From JBARRS01 sp049644345 (lineage in GTDB: Bacteria; Actinomycetota; Thermoleophilia; Gaiellales; Gaiellaceae), in the NCBI GenBank assembly GCA_049644345.1, contig JBARRS010000114.1, forward strand, positions 1-34,123: a stretch of DNA of 34,123 nt, given 5' to 3'. How positions within the stretch are numbered: the stretch's first letter is position 1; every line of letters begins with the position of its first letter. Below the pieces are notes generated by a model. That model did not search any database and was not told where the DNA came from. It was given only the letters and a program-made list of their open reading frames with translations. Position numbers and translations under genes: made by a program. Positions 9,704 to 18,190 of the stretch are shown here, one piece after another.

Positions 9704-10968
9704 TCGTGCACTTGCAGGGATGGAGTGTGCGTGACGAAGCGCCCGCCCCAATCGCGGACGTACGAGATCTGCTCCATGATCTCGTCCTTCAGATTCCACG
9801 CGAGGATGTACACGAAGTCCGGGCGCGCCTCGGCGATCGCCTCAGGAGCGCGGATCGGGATGTGCGAACCCGGCAGGAAGCGCCCCTGCTTGTGCGGATT
9901 GCGGTCGACCGTGAACTCGAGGAAGTCCGAGCGGATGCCGCAGAAGTTCAGCATCGTGTTGCCTTTCGCGGGAGCCCCGTAGCCGGCGATCCTTGCGCCG
10001 GCGCTCCTCTGCTCGACGAAGAAGCCGAGTATCTCGCGCTTTGCCTTTCGCGCGCGCTCGGCGAAGGACAGGTACGGCTCAAGCTGATCGAGCTTCTCCT
10101 CGCGCTCGCGCCGGATGAGGTCCTCGACCCGGCCGGTCCTCTCGTGAGCGCTGCCCTCGTCATGGCAGGCGAAGACGCGGAGGGAGCCTCCGTGAGTCTC
10201 CAGCTCCTCGACGTCGAACACGCGCAGGCCGTGCCGTTCGAATGCGCGGCAAGCGGTCAGGAACGAGAAGTACGAGAAGTGCTCGTGGTAGATCGTGTCG
10301 AACTGATTCTCATCGAGGAGCCGGAGAAGGTGCGGGAACTCGACAGTAATCGCGCCGTCGGGCGCGAGCAGAGCCTTCATTCCCGCTAGGAAGTCGTTGA
10401 GGTCCGGAACGTGGGCGAGGACGTTGTTCGCGATCAGTAGGTCGGCGAGGCCGTCGCCGGCCAACGTCTCTGCGGCGGCGGCTCCGAAGAAGTCGACGGC
10501 CGTCGGAACTCCCCGCTCCTCGGCCGCAGCCGCGACGTTCGCAGCGGGCTCGACGCCGAGCACCGGGATCTGCTGCTGGACGAAGAACTGGAGCAGGTAC
10601 CCGTCGTTGCTGGCCAGTTCGACGACGCGACTTCGCTCGTCGAGGCCGAATCGCTCGATCGCGAGCTCGGTGTAGCGCTCCGCATGCGCGAGCCAGCTGG
10701 CCGAGTACGACGAGAAGTACGCGTAATCGTTGCCGAAGATCTGCTCGGGCGTCTCGAACTCCTCGAGCTGGACGAGCCAGCACCGGTCGCAGACGAGCGG
10801 CCGCAGCGGATAAAAGGGCTCCATCCGGGAGAGCTCCCCTCCGGACAGGTAGGCATTCGAGATCGGCGACATGCCGAGGTCGACGAGCACATGGGCGAGG
10901 GCGTGGCCGCACAGGCGGCAGCGCGCCCCTCGGGTCCCGGCGCTCGAGCTAGGCGAGGCTTCGCTCAA
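9700..10968 (-). CDS. Sugar-nucleotide C-methyltransferase (TylC3-like)
   Basis: The 422-residue protein has the full three-part layout of NDP-hexose C-methyltransferases. An N-terminal zinc module holds CRLC at 17-20 and CDRC at 60-63. A SAM-binding domain has VVELASNDGYLL at 115-126 and an EFPHLLRLLDENQFDTIYHEHF region. A C-terminal domain contains GYGAPAKGNTMLNF and DRNPHKQGRFLPGSHIPI. Relatives such as TylC3 and TcaB9 add a methyl group to C-3 of 4-keto-2,6-dideoxysugars. Between the rfbF/rfbG pair and the epimerase, the likely product is a 3-C-methyl-6-deoxyhexose carried on CDP. The TTG at 10968 overlaps the rfbG stop by 20 nt and has no strong Shine-Dalgarno; a slightly shorter start is possible. 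Confidence 0.93.
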   Translation of the reverse strand: MSEASPSSSAGTRGARCRLCGHALAHVLVDLGMSPISNAYLSGGELSRMEPFYPLRPLVCDRCWLVQLEEFETPEQIFGNDYAYFSSYSASWLAHAERYTELAIERFGLDERSRVVELASNDGYLLQFFVQQQIPVLGVEPAANVAAAAEERGVPTAVDFFGAAAAETLAGDGLADLLIANNVLAHVPDLNDFLAGMKALLAPDGAITVEFPHLLRLLDENQFDTIYHEHFSYFSFLTACRAFERHGLRVFDVEELETHGGSLRVFACHDEGSAHERTGRVEDLIRREREEKLDQLEPYLSFAERARKAKREILGFFVEQRSAGARIAGYGAPAKGNTMLNFCGIRSDFLEFTVDRNPHKQGRFLPGSHIPIRAPEAIAEARPDFVYILAWNLKDEIMEQISYVRDWGGRFVTHTPSLQVHE

Positions 10969-12022
10969 AGCTCGCGATCTGGTCGTCGACGACCTCCCGG
11001 AGTCCTCGCTTCGCCTCGTACGCCTTGTACCAGTCGACGGTGGCCCGCAAGCCGTCGTCGAGATCCCAGACCGGCGACCAGCCGAGGCTCGCTCTCGCCT
11101 TGGAGGAGTCGACTCTCAGCGAGAGCGCTTCGCGGCCGCCCGAGCCCGGGTCGGCCTGCGTGCGGAGGCCGTCTCCCCAGAGCTCGGTCAGCCGTTCGAC
11201 GACCCACTCGACCGAGCGCGCGCTGTCGTCTCCGGGCCCGAAGTTCCACGCATCGGCATATGAAGGCTCATCCCAGAGGCGCTGCGCGAGCTGCAGGTAG
11301 CCGTTCAGCGGGTTGAGGACGTGCTGCCACGGCCGGACCGCCGACGGGTTTCGAATCCGCACGACTTCGCCTCGCAGGGCGCCGCGCATGAGGTCGGGCA
11401 CGAGGCGGTCGCCGGCCCAGTCACCGCCGCCAATCACGTTTCCGGCCCGGGCGGAGGCGACCCGGGTGCCCGACTCGGAGGAGAAGAACGAGGCACGGTA
11501 CGCCGAGGTCACGAGCTCCGAGCAGCCCTTGCTGCTGCTGTACGGATCGCGACCGCCCATGGGCTCGCTCTCTCGGTACGGCCAGGGCCACTCGCGGTTC
11601 TCGTAGCACTTGTCGCTCGTCACGTTCACGACGACCCGCACGTCCGGCGTGTGGCGCACCGCTTCCAGTAGGTAAACGGTGCCCAGCACGTTCGTCTCGT
11701 ACGTCTCGACGGGATCCCCGAGCGAGCGCAGCACGAGCGCCTGGGCCGCCATGTGGATCACGATCTCCGGACAGTGCTCCCGCAGGGCGTCTCCCAGGCG
11801 CTTCGGGTCGCGGACGTCGCCCTCGATCGACACCATCGAGGCGCCCACTTCGGCGTCTTCGTAGAGCGAGGGCGTGGTGGGAACGCTGATGGAATAGCCC
11901 AGGACGTCGGCCTCCAGGCGCTGGAGCCACAGCGCGAGCCAGCTTCCCTTAAAGCCCGTGTGGCCGGTCAGAAGGACGCGCTTGCCGCGCCAGAACGCGG
12001 GATCTACTCCCACGTCAGCCAA
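10949..12022 (-). CDS. rfbG: CDP-glucose 4,6-dehydratase
   Basis: This 357-residue extended SDR converts CDP-D-glucose to CDP-4-keto-6-deoxyglucose. It has TGHTGFKGSWLALWL at residues 19-33, IHMAAQALVLRS, the catalytic TSDKCY (135-140) and Tyr161/Lys165 in YSSSKG. The TGHTGFKG and TSDKCYEN signatures separate it from dTDP-glucose (RmlB) and GDP-mannose dehydratases. It follows rfbF, which makes its substrate, with an overlap. The annotated start is TTG at 12022 (19 nt overlap). GTG at 12013 (10 nt overlap, three residues shorter) is an equally acceptable start, and the upstream sequence does not decide. No 3-deoxygenase (RfbH/DdhC type) is found nearby, so 3-OH is probably kept. Confidence 0.96.
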   Translation of the reverse strand: MADVGVDPAFWRGKRVLLTGHTGFKGSWLALWLQRLEADVLGYSISVPTTPSLYEDAEVGASMVSIEGDVRDPKRLGDALREHCPEIVIHMAAQALVLRSLGDPVETYETNVLGTVYLLEAVRHTPDVRVVVNVTSDKCYENREWPWPYRESEPMGGRDPYSSSKGCSELVTSAYRASFFSSESGTRVASARAGNVIGGGDWAGDRLVPDLMRGALRGEVVRIRNPSAVRPWQHVLNPLNGYLQLAQRLWDEPSYADAWNFGPGDDSARSVEWVVERLTELWGDGLRTQADPGSGGREALSLRVDSSKARASLGWSPVWDLDDGLRATVDWYKAYEAKRGLREVVDDQIASFERSLA

Positions 12023-12777
12023 GGTGCGCCGCCCGACTCCCAGAGTTGCTCGAGATATCGCTTCTCGCGGAGCGTGTCCATCGGCTGCCAGAAACCGTCG
12101 TACCGGTACGAGGCCAACTGCCCGTCCCGCGCGAGGCTTTCGAGCGGCTCACGCTCCCAGATCGAATCGTCGCCGCTGATGTACTCCCCGACGCGCGGGG
12201 AGAGGACGAAGAAGCCGCCGTTGATCCAGGCCGCGTCACCCTGAGGCTTCTCGGAGAACGCCGTGACGCGGTCGCCGTCGAGGCCGAGCGCACCGAAGCG
12301 ACCGGGCGGTTGCACCGCCGTTACCGTCGCGAGCACCTGCTGCCCGAAGTGGAAGTCGATCAGCTTGCCGATGTCGATGTCCGAGACGCCGTCCCCGTAA
12401 GTGAGGCAGAACGCCTCGTCGTCCTGAACGAACGGCAGGACGCGCTTGAGCCGCCCGCCGGTCTGCGTGTCTTCGCCGGTGTCGACAAGCGTGACGCGCC
12501 AGGGTTCGGCGCTGCTCTCGTGGATCTCCGTCCGCTGGTTACCGATGTCGAACGTCACGTCGCTCATGTGCAGGTAGTAGTTCGCGAAGTACTCCTTGAT
12601 CATGTAGCCCTTGTAGCCAAGGCAGACAATGAAGTCGTTGATGCTGTGCACCGAGAAGAGCTTCATGATGTGCCAGAGGATCGGCTTGCCGCCGATCTCG
12701 ATCATCGGCTTCGGCCGGACGTCGGTCTCCTCTGCGATGCGGGCGCCGGTGCCGCCGGCCAGAATTACGGCTTTCAC
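12004..12777 (-). CDS. rfbF: Glucose-1-phosphate cytidylyltransferase
   Basis: This 257-residue nucleotidyltransferase activates glucose-1-phosphate with CTP to CDP-glucose. The N-terminus is MKAVILAGGTGARIAEETD followed by RPKPMIEIGGKPILWHIMK, and GDGVSDID (128-135) and EKPQGDAAWINGGFF (176-190) complete the RfbF family signature. The cytidylyltransferase identity is clear from GYKGYMIKEYFANYY and WINGGFF. The start is GTG at 12777, 15 nt after the stop of the upstream gene, with GGTGA close upstream. With rfbG it forms the entry of a CDP-sugar route and is the only CDP-hexose source in the window. Confidence 0.96.
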   Translation of the reverse strand: MKAVILAGGTGARIAEETDVRPKPMIEIGGKPILWHIMKLFSVHSINDFIVCLGYKGYMIKEYFANYYLHMSDVTFDIGNQRTEIHESSAEPWRVTLVDTGEDTQTGGRLKRVLPFVQDDEAFCLTYGDGVSDIDIGKLIDFHFGQQVLATVTAVQPPGRFGALGLDGDRVTAFSEKPQGDAAWINGGFFVLSPRVGEYISGDDSIWEREPLESLARDGQLASYRYDGFWQPMDTLREKRYLEQLWESGGAPWLTWE

Positions 12778-12792
12778 GCGATCACCGACCGG

Positions 12793-13647
12793 TCAACATA
12801 CCCGCGGTCTCGACGAGCGCGTGCGGGCAACGAGTCTCCGGGCCCGAACACCGACGTTGCGCGCCCGGCTGGGAAGGCTTCGCCCTCCGATCACGTCCGG
12901 GCCCCACGCCAGCTCGGCCAGCCATCGCCGGGTGGCCTCGTCCGCCTCCGCATATTCGCGGGTCCGGTTGTCGGCGACGAGGACGTTCTCCTGGTCGCCG
13001 CTGCGGAAGGTCCGACTCTCGTACCACCGCTCCTCCGGGTACGCCTCGCCGTCACGAGCGACGACGAGCGCCTCGAGCCCACGACGCCATACCTGCCGCG
13101 TCATGCTTTGCCGGCCGGTCTCGAACTGCCACGCCGCGGCCTTCTCGCGAATCTCTCCCCACTCGAGTCCGAGCAGGAGCTCGCGGGGGATCATGAAGGC
13201 GTTCGTGCGGATGTGAGGGTTCGGGAACGGGACGAGGCGGCTGCGGCCGACGATCCGGCCGAGGGGCCTTGCCGCTGACCGCTCGTACGAGCCGGTCGCG
13301 CCGACGAGACCCACTCCGGGCGTCGACAGGTGCCTGCAGAGCTTCTCCAGCCAGCCGTCCGCGAGCAGCTCGCTGTAGGAGTTGAGGAAGCAGAGATGCG
13401 TCGCCTGAACACTCTCGGCGGCCGTCCCGTACGCGGCAAGGTCGATCATCGGCTCTGTGAGATGCAGCGGCTCGAAGACGAGCCCCTCGAGAGTCTCCAA
13501 CGGCGGGCGTTCGTCCGAGAACCCGTTGAAGACGACAAGGAGGCTGTGGTCGATCCCGGCCTCGTGCGCCCGGTAGGAATCGACGAATCTCTCCAGCGGC
13601 CCGTTCCCCAGGGGCGCCCAGACGAGATGGACGACGCAAAGCTTCAT
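12793..13647 (-). CDS. GT-A-like protein of unknown function, copy 2 of the two-member family
   Basis: This 284-residue paralogue of the product of 3691-4668 starts MKLCVVHLVWAPLG. Shared blocks are FLNSYSELLADGWL (87-100), GLVGATGS (113-120), HIRTNAFM (145-152), REK...FETGR.S.TRQV (about 167-185), and GDQENVLVADNRTREY (217-232). Compared with copy 1 it lacks the insertion before the HxRTNAFM block and has a basic, arginine-rich tail after residue 250. I see a possible GT-A fold with NSYSE in place of a DxD, which would mean either a metal-independent transferase or a non-catalytic relative; this is inference. ATG at 13647 overlaps the upstream TGA (ATGA); the extension to 13761 lies inside the upstream gene. 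It is co-directional with the CDP-sugar genes. Confidence 0.8.
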   Translation of the reverse strand: MKLCVVHLVWAPLGNGPLERFVDSYRAHEAGIDHSLLVVFNGFSDERPPLETLEGLVFEPLHLTEPMIDLAAYGTAAESVQATHLCFLNSYSELLADGWLEKLCRHLSTPGVGLVGATGSYERSAARPLGRIVGRSRLVPFPNPHIRTNAFMIPRELLLGLEWGEIREKAAAWQFETGRQSMTRQVWRRGLEALVVARDGEAYPEERWYESRTFRSGDQENVLVADNRTREYAEADEATRRWLAELAWGPDVIGGRSLPSRARNVGVRARRLVARTRSSRPRVC

Positions 13648-14594
13648 GTGCGCGAGTAGTCCTTGAGACGTAGCCGAATCGATTCGACGAGCGACATCTC
13701 TTCCGCGATCGCCTCGGCGGGCGGGAAGGGTCGTCTGGGCAGGCCTGCTGCCGCGCGCCACCCTGAGACCCGCCCGCGCAGGGCGGCAACGTCTCTCGAC
13801 AGGAAGGCGTCGCCGAGCACCACCAGGAGCTCGGTCAGGAGCGCACGCAAGGCCGCCTTGGACCGGAGAATGCCGTAACGGCGGAGGAGATAGCCGCGGC
13901 TGAAACCCGCGTGGCGCCGCTGTGACTCGGATCTGCGGCCGTGCGTTGCCGAGCCCAAATGGACGGCGGCGGCATCCCGCACCGCGACCGCCCTCCAGCC
14001 CGCCGCGCGCAGCCTGAGCGCGAGCTCGAAGTCCTCCATGTAGGCGAAGATGCGCTCGTCGAGGCCGTCGGCTTCCTCCCAGCCCGCCCGCCGGTAGGCG
14101 GCCGCGGCTCCCGCCGGGCCGGTCAGGGTAGGACGAGAAGGGTCGGCAGCCGCCGCCGGTTCGCCGTGGAAGCGGGGGAATGCGGCCAGCGTCCGGTCCG
14201 CGGAGAGGCCGAAGCTATCGACGAGCCCGTCGCCGGGCTGGAGCAGGAGGCTCGAGACTGCGCCCATGGACGCATCTTCCGCCAGCGGTGCGGTCAGCCG
14301 CTCGAGGAAGTCGACGCCGCACTCGACGTCGTTGTTGAGGATGACGACCGCCTCGCCGGTGCCCTCTCGAACGCCCCGGTTGCAGGCAGTTGCGTACGGC
14401 ATGTTCGAATCGAGGCGCACAAGCGTCGCACGTGGAAAGCCCGCGGCGACACGCTCCGAGGTGCCGTCGTTGGAGCCGTTGTCGACGACGATCAGCCGAT
14501 GCGCGACCGACTGCCGCTCGAGATGGATTAGGCAGCTCTCGGTCAGATCCCACCGCTGGTAGACGACGAGCACGACATCGATCGACGGCGCCAT
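13644..14594 (-). CDS. Family 2 glycosyltransferase (rhamnosyltransferase-like)
   Basis: The 316-residue protein begins MAPSIDVVLVVYQRWDL and has VVDNGSNDGTSE (37-48), NMPYATACNRG, and ILNNDVE with Asn87-Asp89 as the metal and sugar-nucleotide site. The acceptor part is YMEDFELALRLRAAGWR, typical of WbbL/RfbF-like GT2 enzymes. The C-terminal region (RYGILRSKAALRALLTELLVVLGDAFL) is amphipathic and may touch the membrane. Two starts are possible: GTG at 14603, which would overlap the upstream stop as GTGA, and ATG at 14594. A GGGGAG sequence lies directly before the GTG but 8 nt before the ATG, so the ATG is chosen. The sugar is unknown. Confidence 0.9.
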   Translation of the reverse strand: MAPSIDVVLVVYQRWDLTESCLIHLERQSVAHRLIVVDNGSNDGTSERVAAGFPRATLVRLDSNMPYATACNRGVREGTGEAVVILNNDVECGVDFLERLTAPLAEDASMGAVSSLLLQPGDGLVDSFGLSADRTLAAFPRFHGEPAAAADPSRPTLTGPAGAAAAYRRAGWEEADGLDERIFAYMEDFELALRLRAAGWRAVAVRDAAAVHLGSATHGRRSESQRRHAGFSRGYLLRRYGILRSKAALRALLTELLVVLGDAFLSRDVAALRGRVSGWRAAAGLPRRPFPPAEAIAEEMSLVESIRLRLKDYSRT

Positions 14595-14599
14595 TGGCG

Positions 14600-15727
14600 T
14601 CACTCCCCGAGCGCGCGCGCGTAGCTCGCGAGCGTCGCCTCCGCGGTGCGCTCCCAGCTGAACGTGCGGGCCCGCTCGAGCCCGCGCAGCCGCAGCGTCT
14701 CCCGCCGCTCGGAATCCTGCAGCAGCTCGGAGACCGCGCGCGCCATGTCGTCCGCGTCGGTTGGGTCGAAGTACTGCGCGGCGTCCCCTGCGATCTCCGG
14801 CAGGGACGAGGTGTTCGAGCACGAAACCGGCAGGCCCGAGCGCATCGCCTCCAGCACCGGCAGGCCGAAGCCTTCGGCCAGCGAGGGAAAGACGAGGCAG
14901 GCCGCGGCCTGGTAGAGCCCGGCGAGCGTCGCGTCGTCGAGCCAGCCGGCGAAGCGAATCCGCTGGCCTGCCGCCGCCGCCGCGCGCCGCCGAAGCTCGG
15001 CCTCGAAGGGCGTCTTGTAGCCGGGCACGACGAGGACGGGCGGCTCCGGAGCCGAGAGCCGCACGAACGCCTCGAAGAGCCGCTCCAGATTCTTGTGCGG
15101 GCGCTTGGCGGACACTGTGAGGATGATCGGCGCGCTCCCGAGGTCGAGTCGGCGTCGCAGCTCCTCCTCGGGGACCGGCCGGACCTCGTTTCGGAGCCCG
15201 GGTCCGAGGGGCGTGACGTCGATCCGCGCCCGGTCGACCAGCAGAAACTTCGCGATGTCGTCCTTGGCCGCCTCGGACAGCGTCAGGATCCTGCGCGAGC
15301 GCCGCGCCGCAAGGCTCACCAGCGCGGACATGCCCTTCGCGAGCAAGCCCTCGTGCGTCTCCGGGTAGAGCTTGTAGATGACGTCGAGGATCGTCGTCAC
15401 CTGCGGGGCCCCCGGCGCGGCGGGCGCGGTGCTGAAGGCGTTGTGGAGGAGGTCGACCCGCGCTTTGCGGACGGCTGCAGGCAGGAGCGTTTGCTCGGCG
15501 AGCACGCGACGCGTGCGGCGCTCGGCCCGAACCGGGAGACGGACGAGCCCCACCTCCCTGCTCCATGGCTCGGCGCGGAGCGACTCCTCTGCCTCGCGGG
15601 CGACGAACAGCGTCAGGCGGAGGTCATCTCGTGCCTCGAGCAGGGCCGGAACGAGCCGACGTACGTAGATCTCGCTGCCGCCAGTCTCCCGCGGCACGAG
15701 GTGGAGCAGATTCAGCCCGACGTGCAG
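14600..15727 (-). CDS. Family 4 glycosyltransferase (GT-B), probable CTG start
   Basis: The protein runs about 375 residues. The N-terminus HVGLNLLHLVPRETGGSEIY is the usual GT4 donor-independent domain start with a Gly-Gly turn. TVSAKRPHKNLERLFEAF opens the second domain, and SLAEGFGLPVLEAMRSG carries the EX7E nucleotide-sugar motif. No ATG, GTG or TTG lies in frame close to the conserved beginning. The nearest upstream GTG (15808) would add 27 arginine- and alanine-rich residues that are shadow of the upstream gene. CTG at 15727, 2 nt after the previous stop and 5 nt after a GGCAGG sequence, gives MHVGLNLLHL, as expected for the family. The start is therefore inferred. Substrates are unknown. 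Confidence 0.88.
   Translation of the reverse strand: MHVGLNLLHLVPRETGGSEIYVRRLVPALLEARDDLRLTLFVAREAEESLRAEPWSREVGLVRLPVRAERRTRRVLAEQTLLPAAVRKARVDLLHNAFSTAPAAPGAPQVTTILDVIYKLYPETHEGLLAKGMSALVSLAARRSRRILTLSEAAKDDIAKFLLVDRARIDVTPLGPGLRNEVRPVPEEELRRRLDLGSAPIILTVSAKRPHKNLERLFEAFVRLSAPEPPVLVVPGYKTPFEAELRRRAAAAAGQRIRFAGWLDDATLAGLYQAAACLVFPSLAEGFGLPVLEAMRSGLPVSCSNTSSLPEIAGDAAQYFDPTDADDMARAVSELLQDSERRETLRLRGLERARTFSWERTAEATLASYARALGE
14603..14608 (-). promoter_or_regulatory. Shine-Dalgarno sequence deciding the start of the GT2 at 14594
   Basis: GGGGAG (minus strand, 14608-14603) is 8 nt from ATG 14594 and 0 nt from the alternative GTG 14603. Only the ATG has workable spacing. The site lies within the last codons of the upstream GT4, which couples the two genes. 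Confidence 0.6.
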
Positions 15728-15729
15728 CG

Positions 15730-16869
15730 CTACCTGCCGGAGTAGGCGGCGAGCACTCGCCCGACCGAGCTCTCGAGCGAGAGCCGGCTCGCGTTGAGCT
15801 CGAACCACGCGGCCGTCGATTCCCGGAGTGCCCGTCCTTCGGCGTGCACGCGCAGGATCGCCTCGGCGAGGTCCTCGGGCCCTGCGGACCGCGCGACGAC
15901 GCCGTTGACGCCGTCCTCGACCAGCTCCAGGGCGGCGTTGTCCGGCCCGTCGACGACGACGGCCGGCGTGCCGTGAGCGCACGCCTCGATCACGACGAGC
16001 CCGTAGCCCTCGCGGCGAGAGGGCAGGACCAGGCAGAGCGCGTGTCGGAAAGCTTGCTCGACGCGCTCGCGGTCGACGAAGCCGGGGGTCGCGACGGCGC
16101 CGTCGAGGCTGTGCTCCCGGACGAGACGGATGACCTCTTCCCGCTCGGGGCCGTCGCCGTAGATCTCGCACCGGAGCTCCGGGACGCGCTCGCGGGCTCG
16201 AGCAAAAGCCGGGACGAGCGCCGGCACCTGCTTCTCACGGATGTGCCGGCCGGCGTAGACGACGAGCGGCTCAGGCTCGCCCGCCGCCGGGGGCGCTGAG
16301 TCCCCGGCGTACGTCCCCTCCAGCACAATCGGATCGTCTCGATAGCCTTCCTCCCGCAAGCGCCGGGCGTGCAGGTGACTGAGGCCGAAGGCGACGTGCT
16401 CGCCGCGCGCGCAGAGCCGCTGGATCCGTCGGCCGACCCGGCCACGAACCGGGCCTAAGTACTCGCGCCAGTACGCGGGCGTCCAGACCTCGAACCAGTC
16501 GGCGACCACGCGGAAACGGCGCACCCGGCGCGCAGCCAGCACCGCGAGGAAGAACAGATGCGGGGCCGCGGTCTGGACGACGTCGTAGCGGCCGCCCCGT
16601 CGCAGCAGGTGCCAGAGCGTGGCGGCGCTGAAGACGAGCTGGGTGTCGATTGCCCGCCGGCCGCCTGCATACAGCCGCATTCCGGGTGCGACGGCGACCA
16701 CGTTCACGCCGGCGAGGTCCGGCCGGCTCCCTCGCCGCCACTGCCGAAGCGTCACATACGTGACTTCGTGTCCCGCTGCCGCGAGTCGCTCGGACAGCTC
16801 TCGATACCATCGTTCGCCCCCGCCCACGGTGTACGGGTAGACGCAGTCGTAGACGATGCAGATCCGCAC
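15730..16869 (-). CDS. Family 4 glycosyltransferase (GT-B)
   Basis: The 379-residue protein starts with RICIVYDCVYPYTVGGGERWYRELS, a clear GT4 N-terminal domain with the GGxE/R loop. The second domain has PEPLVVYAGRHIREKQVPALV, LRCEIYGDGPEREEV and SRREGYGLVVIEACAHGTP, the EX7E motif. GTG at 16869 is chosen because the family N-terminus begins exactly there; the in-frame extension to 17175 is shadow of the divergent GT2. It is the first gene of a ten-gene minus-strand run and faces the GT2 at 16931 across a 61 bp gap. No Shine-Dalgarno is obvious. The donor is unknown. Confidence 0.92.
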   Translation of the reverse strand: MRICIVYDCVYPYTVGGGERWYRELSERLAAAGHEVTYVTLRQWRRGSRPDLAGVNVVAVAPGMRLYAGGRRAIDTQLVFSAATLWHLLRRGGRYDVVQTAAPHLFFLAVLAARRVRRFRVVADWFEVWTPAYWREYLGPVRGRVGRRIQRLCARGEHVAFGLSHLHARRLREEGYRDDPIVLEGTYAGDSAPPAAGEPEPLVVYAGRHIREKQVPALVPAFARARERVPELRCEIYGDGPEREEVIRLVREHSLDGAVATPGFVDRERVEQAFRHALCLVLPSRREGYGLVVIEACAHGTPAVVVDGPDNAALELVEDGVNGVVARSAGPEDLAEAILRVHAEGRALRESTAAWFELNASRLSLESSVGRVLAAYSGR

Positions 16870-16930
16870 GTGCGGAAGGTTCGCAGAAGTCGCCTGGCCC
16901 TTAACGCAACCTTTAAGCGCGTGCCATACC
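16870..16930. promoter_or_regulatory. Divergent intergenic region, largest gap in the window; no confident promoter motif
   Basis: These 61 bp separate two divergent transcription units and must hold or overlap both promoters. The central part is relatively AT-rich (TTAACGCAACCTTTAAGC, 16901-16918). I do not find a convincing TANNNT box with matching -35 in either direction, nor a Shine-Dalgarno sequence. It is listed as the probable control region by position only. Confidence 0.3.
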
Positions 16931-18175
16931 ATGCGCTGCCAGTTCGCTATGCACGACCGCTCTGAGTCTGCCAGCACCTCGGCCACGGCGGCACCCGAGA
17001 CGATCTCCGGCCGCCGCGAAGGTGACCGCATCGCGGCGCCCGTAGAGCGTCGTCTCAAGGTGTCGGTGGTCATCCCCTGCCTGAACGAGGAGAAGGCGAT
17101 CACGCACTGTGTCGAGATCGCGAAGCGGATACTCGAAGAGCATGACTGGGCGGGCGAGGTGATCGTCGTCGACAACGCGTCGGAGGACCGGAGCGCGGAG
17201 CTGGCGCAACTCGCCGGTGCGCGTGTCGTCTACGAGCCGCGCCGCGGCTACGGGAGCGCTTACCTCGCTGGATTCACCGCAGCGCGTGGCGACTACATCG
17301 TGATGGCGGATGCGGACCTTACGTACGACTTCCAGGACATTCCGCGTTTCGTCGAGCACCTCGAGCATGGCGCCGAGCTCGTCATGGGGAACAGGATGGA
17401 GCACATCCAGCCGGGCGCCATGCCGTGGCTCCACCGCTATGTCGGCAATCCCATCCTCACGGGGATCCTCAATCTCTTCTTCCGCACTGGCGTGCGCGAC
17501 GCCCATTGCGGCATGCGCGCGCTTCGGCGCGACGCCCTGCCCCGGCTCGATCTTCGGACGACCGGGATGGAGTTCGCGTCCGAAATGGTGATCCGGGCGG
17601 CCAAGGCGGATCTCTCGATCGACCAGATTCCAATCACTTACCACCCGCGCGAGGGCGAGTCGAAGCTGTCGAGCTTCCGTGACGGCTGGCGGCATCTGCG
17701 CTTCTTGCTCGTGCACAGCCCGACGTACCTCTTCCTGCTGCCTGGCGCCTTTCTCACGCTGGTCGGCTTCCTGATCGCGGTCACGGTGCTCGCACAGGTC
17801 CACGTCTTCGGCCGTAGCTGGGACCTGCACGCGATGATCGGCGGCTCGATGCTGACGATCGTCGGCACCCAGATTCTTGCCCTAGGTCTCTGCGCGAGGG
17901 CCTACGGCGTTTACGTGCTCGGGGAGCGCGACGCATGGTTCGAGAGTCTGCGTCCGCGCCTCCGGCTCGAGCACGGACTGCTCGCCGGATCGACGCTCGC
18001 AATTGCCGGCTTCGCGGTCGGCGGCGTGATCGTGGGCAAGTGGATCGCGTCAGGCGCCGGCGCGCTCTCTGAGAGCAAGCTCGCCCTCCTCGCCGTGACG
18101 CTCGTCATCGTCGGCGTCCAGACGTTCTTCGCGTCTTTCCTGTTGAGCATTCTCGGCTTGCGGCGGCGCTCTTAG
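16931..18175 (+). CDS. Membrane-anchored family 2 glycosyltransferase, probable polyprenyl-phosphate sugar synthase
   Basis: The 414-residue protein has a variable, Ser/Ala-rich N-terminus, then KVSVVIPCLNEEKAI, VIVVDNASEDRSAE, RRGYGSAYLAGFTAARGDYI and MADADLTYD (DAD metal site), as in dolichyl- or undecaprenyl-phosphate sugar synthases. Residues from about 265 on form four hydrophobic segments (LFLLPGAFLTLVGFLIAVTV, MLTIVGTQILALGLCARAY, and two more). This is the layout of GT2 enzymes that make lipid-P-glucose or lipid-P-mannose on the inner membrane face. The GT-C-like gene follows after 15 bp and may use the product. The start is uncertain: ATG 16931 or ATG 16949, neither with a Shine-Dalgarno. 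Which sugar is loaded cannot be told. Confidence 0.9.
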   Translation: MRCQFAMHDRSESASTSATAAPETISGRREGDRIAAPVERRLKVSVVIPCLNEEKAITHCVEIAKRILEEHDWAGEVIVVDNASEDRSAELAQLAGARVVYEPRRGYGSAYLAGFTAARGDYIVMADADLTYDFQDIPRFVEHLEHGAELVMGNRMEHIQPGAMPWLHRYVGNPILTGILNLFFRTGVRDAHCGMRALRRDALPRLDLRTTGMEFASEMVIRAAKADLSIDQIPITYHPREGESKLSSFRDGWRHLRFLLVHSPTYLFLLPGAFLTLVGFLIAVTVLAQVHVFGRSWDLHAMIGGSMLTIVGTQILALGLCARAYGVYVLGERDAWFESLRPRLRLEHGLLAGSTLAIAGFAVGGVIVGKWIASGAGALSESKLALLAVTLVIVGVQTFFASFLLSILGLRRRS

Positions 18176-18190
18176 CGCCCGCCTCACTCG

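Noticed and set aside
12046..13278. 410-residue open frame on the plus strand
   Set aside because: It is the complement of rfbF and its neighbour. No family motif or plausible start context was found.
14595..15566. N-terminal extension (over 300 residues) of the GT2 at 13644-14594
   Set aside because: It covers the GT4 gene in another frame with Arg/Gly-rich translation. A Shine-Dalgarno sequence supports ATG 14594.
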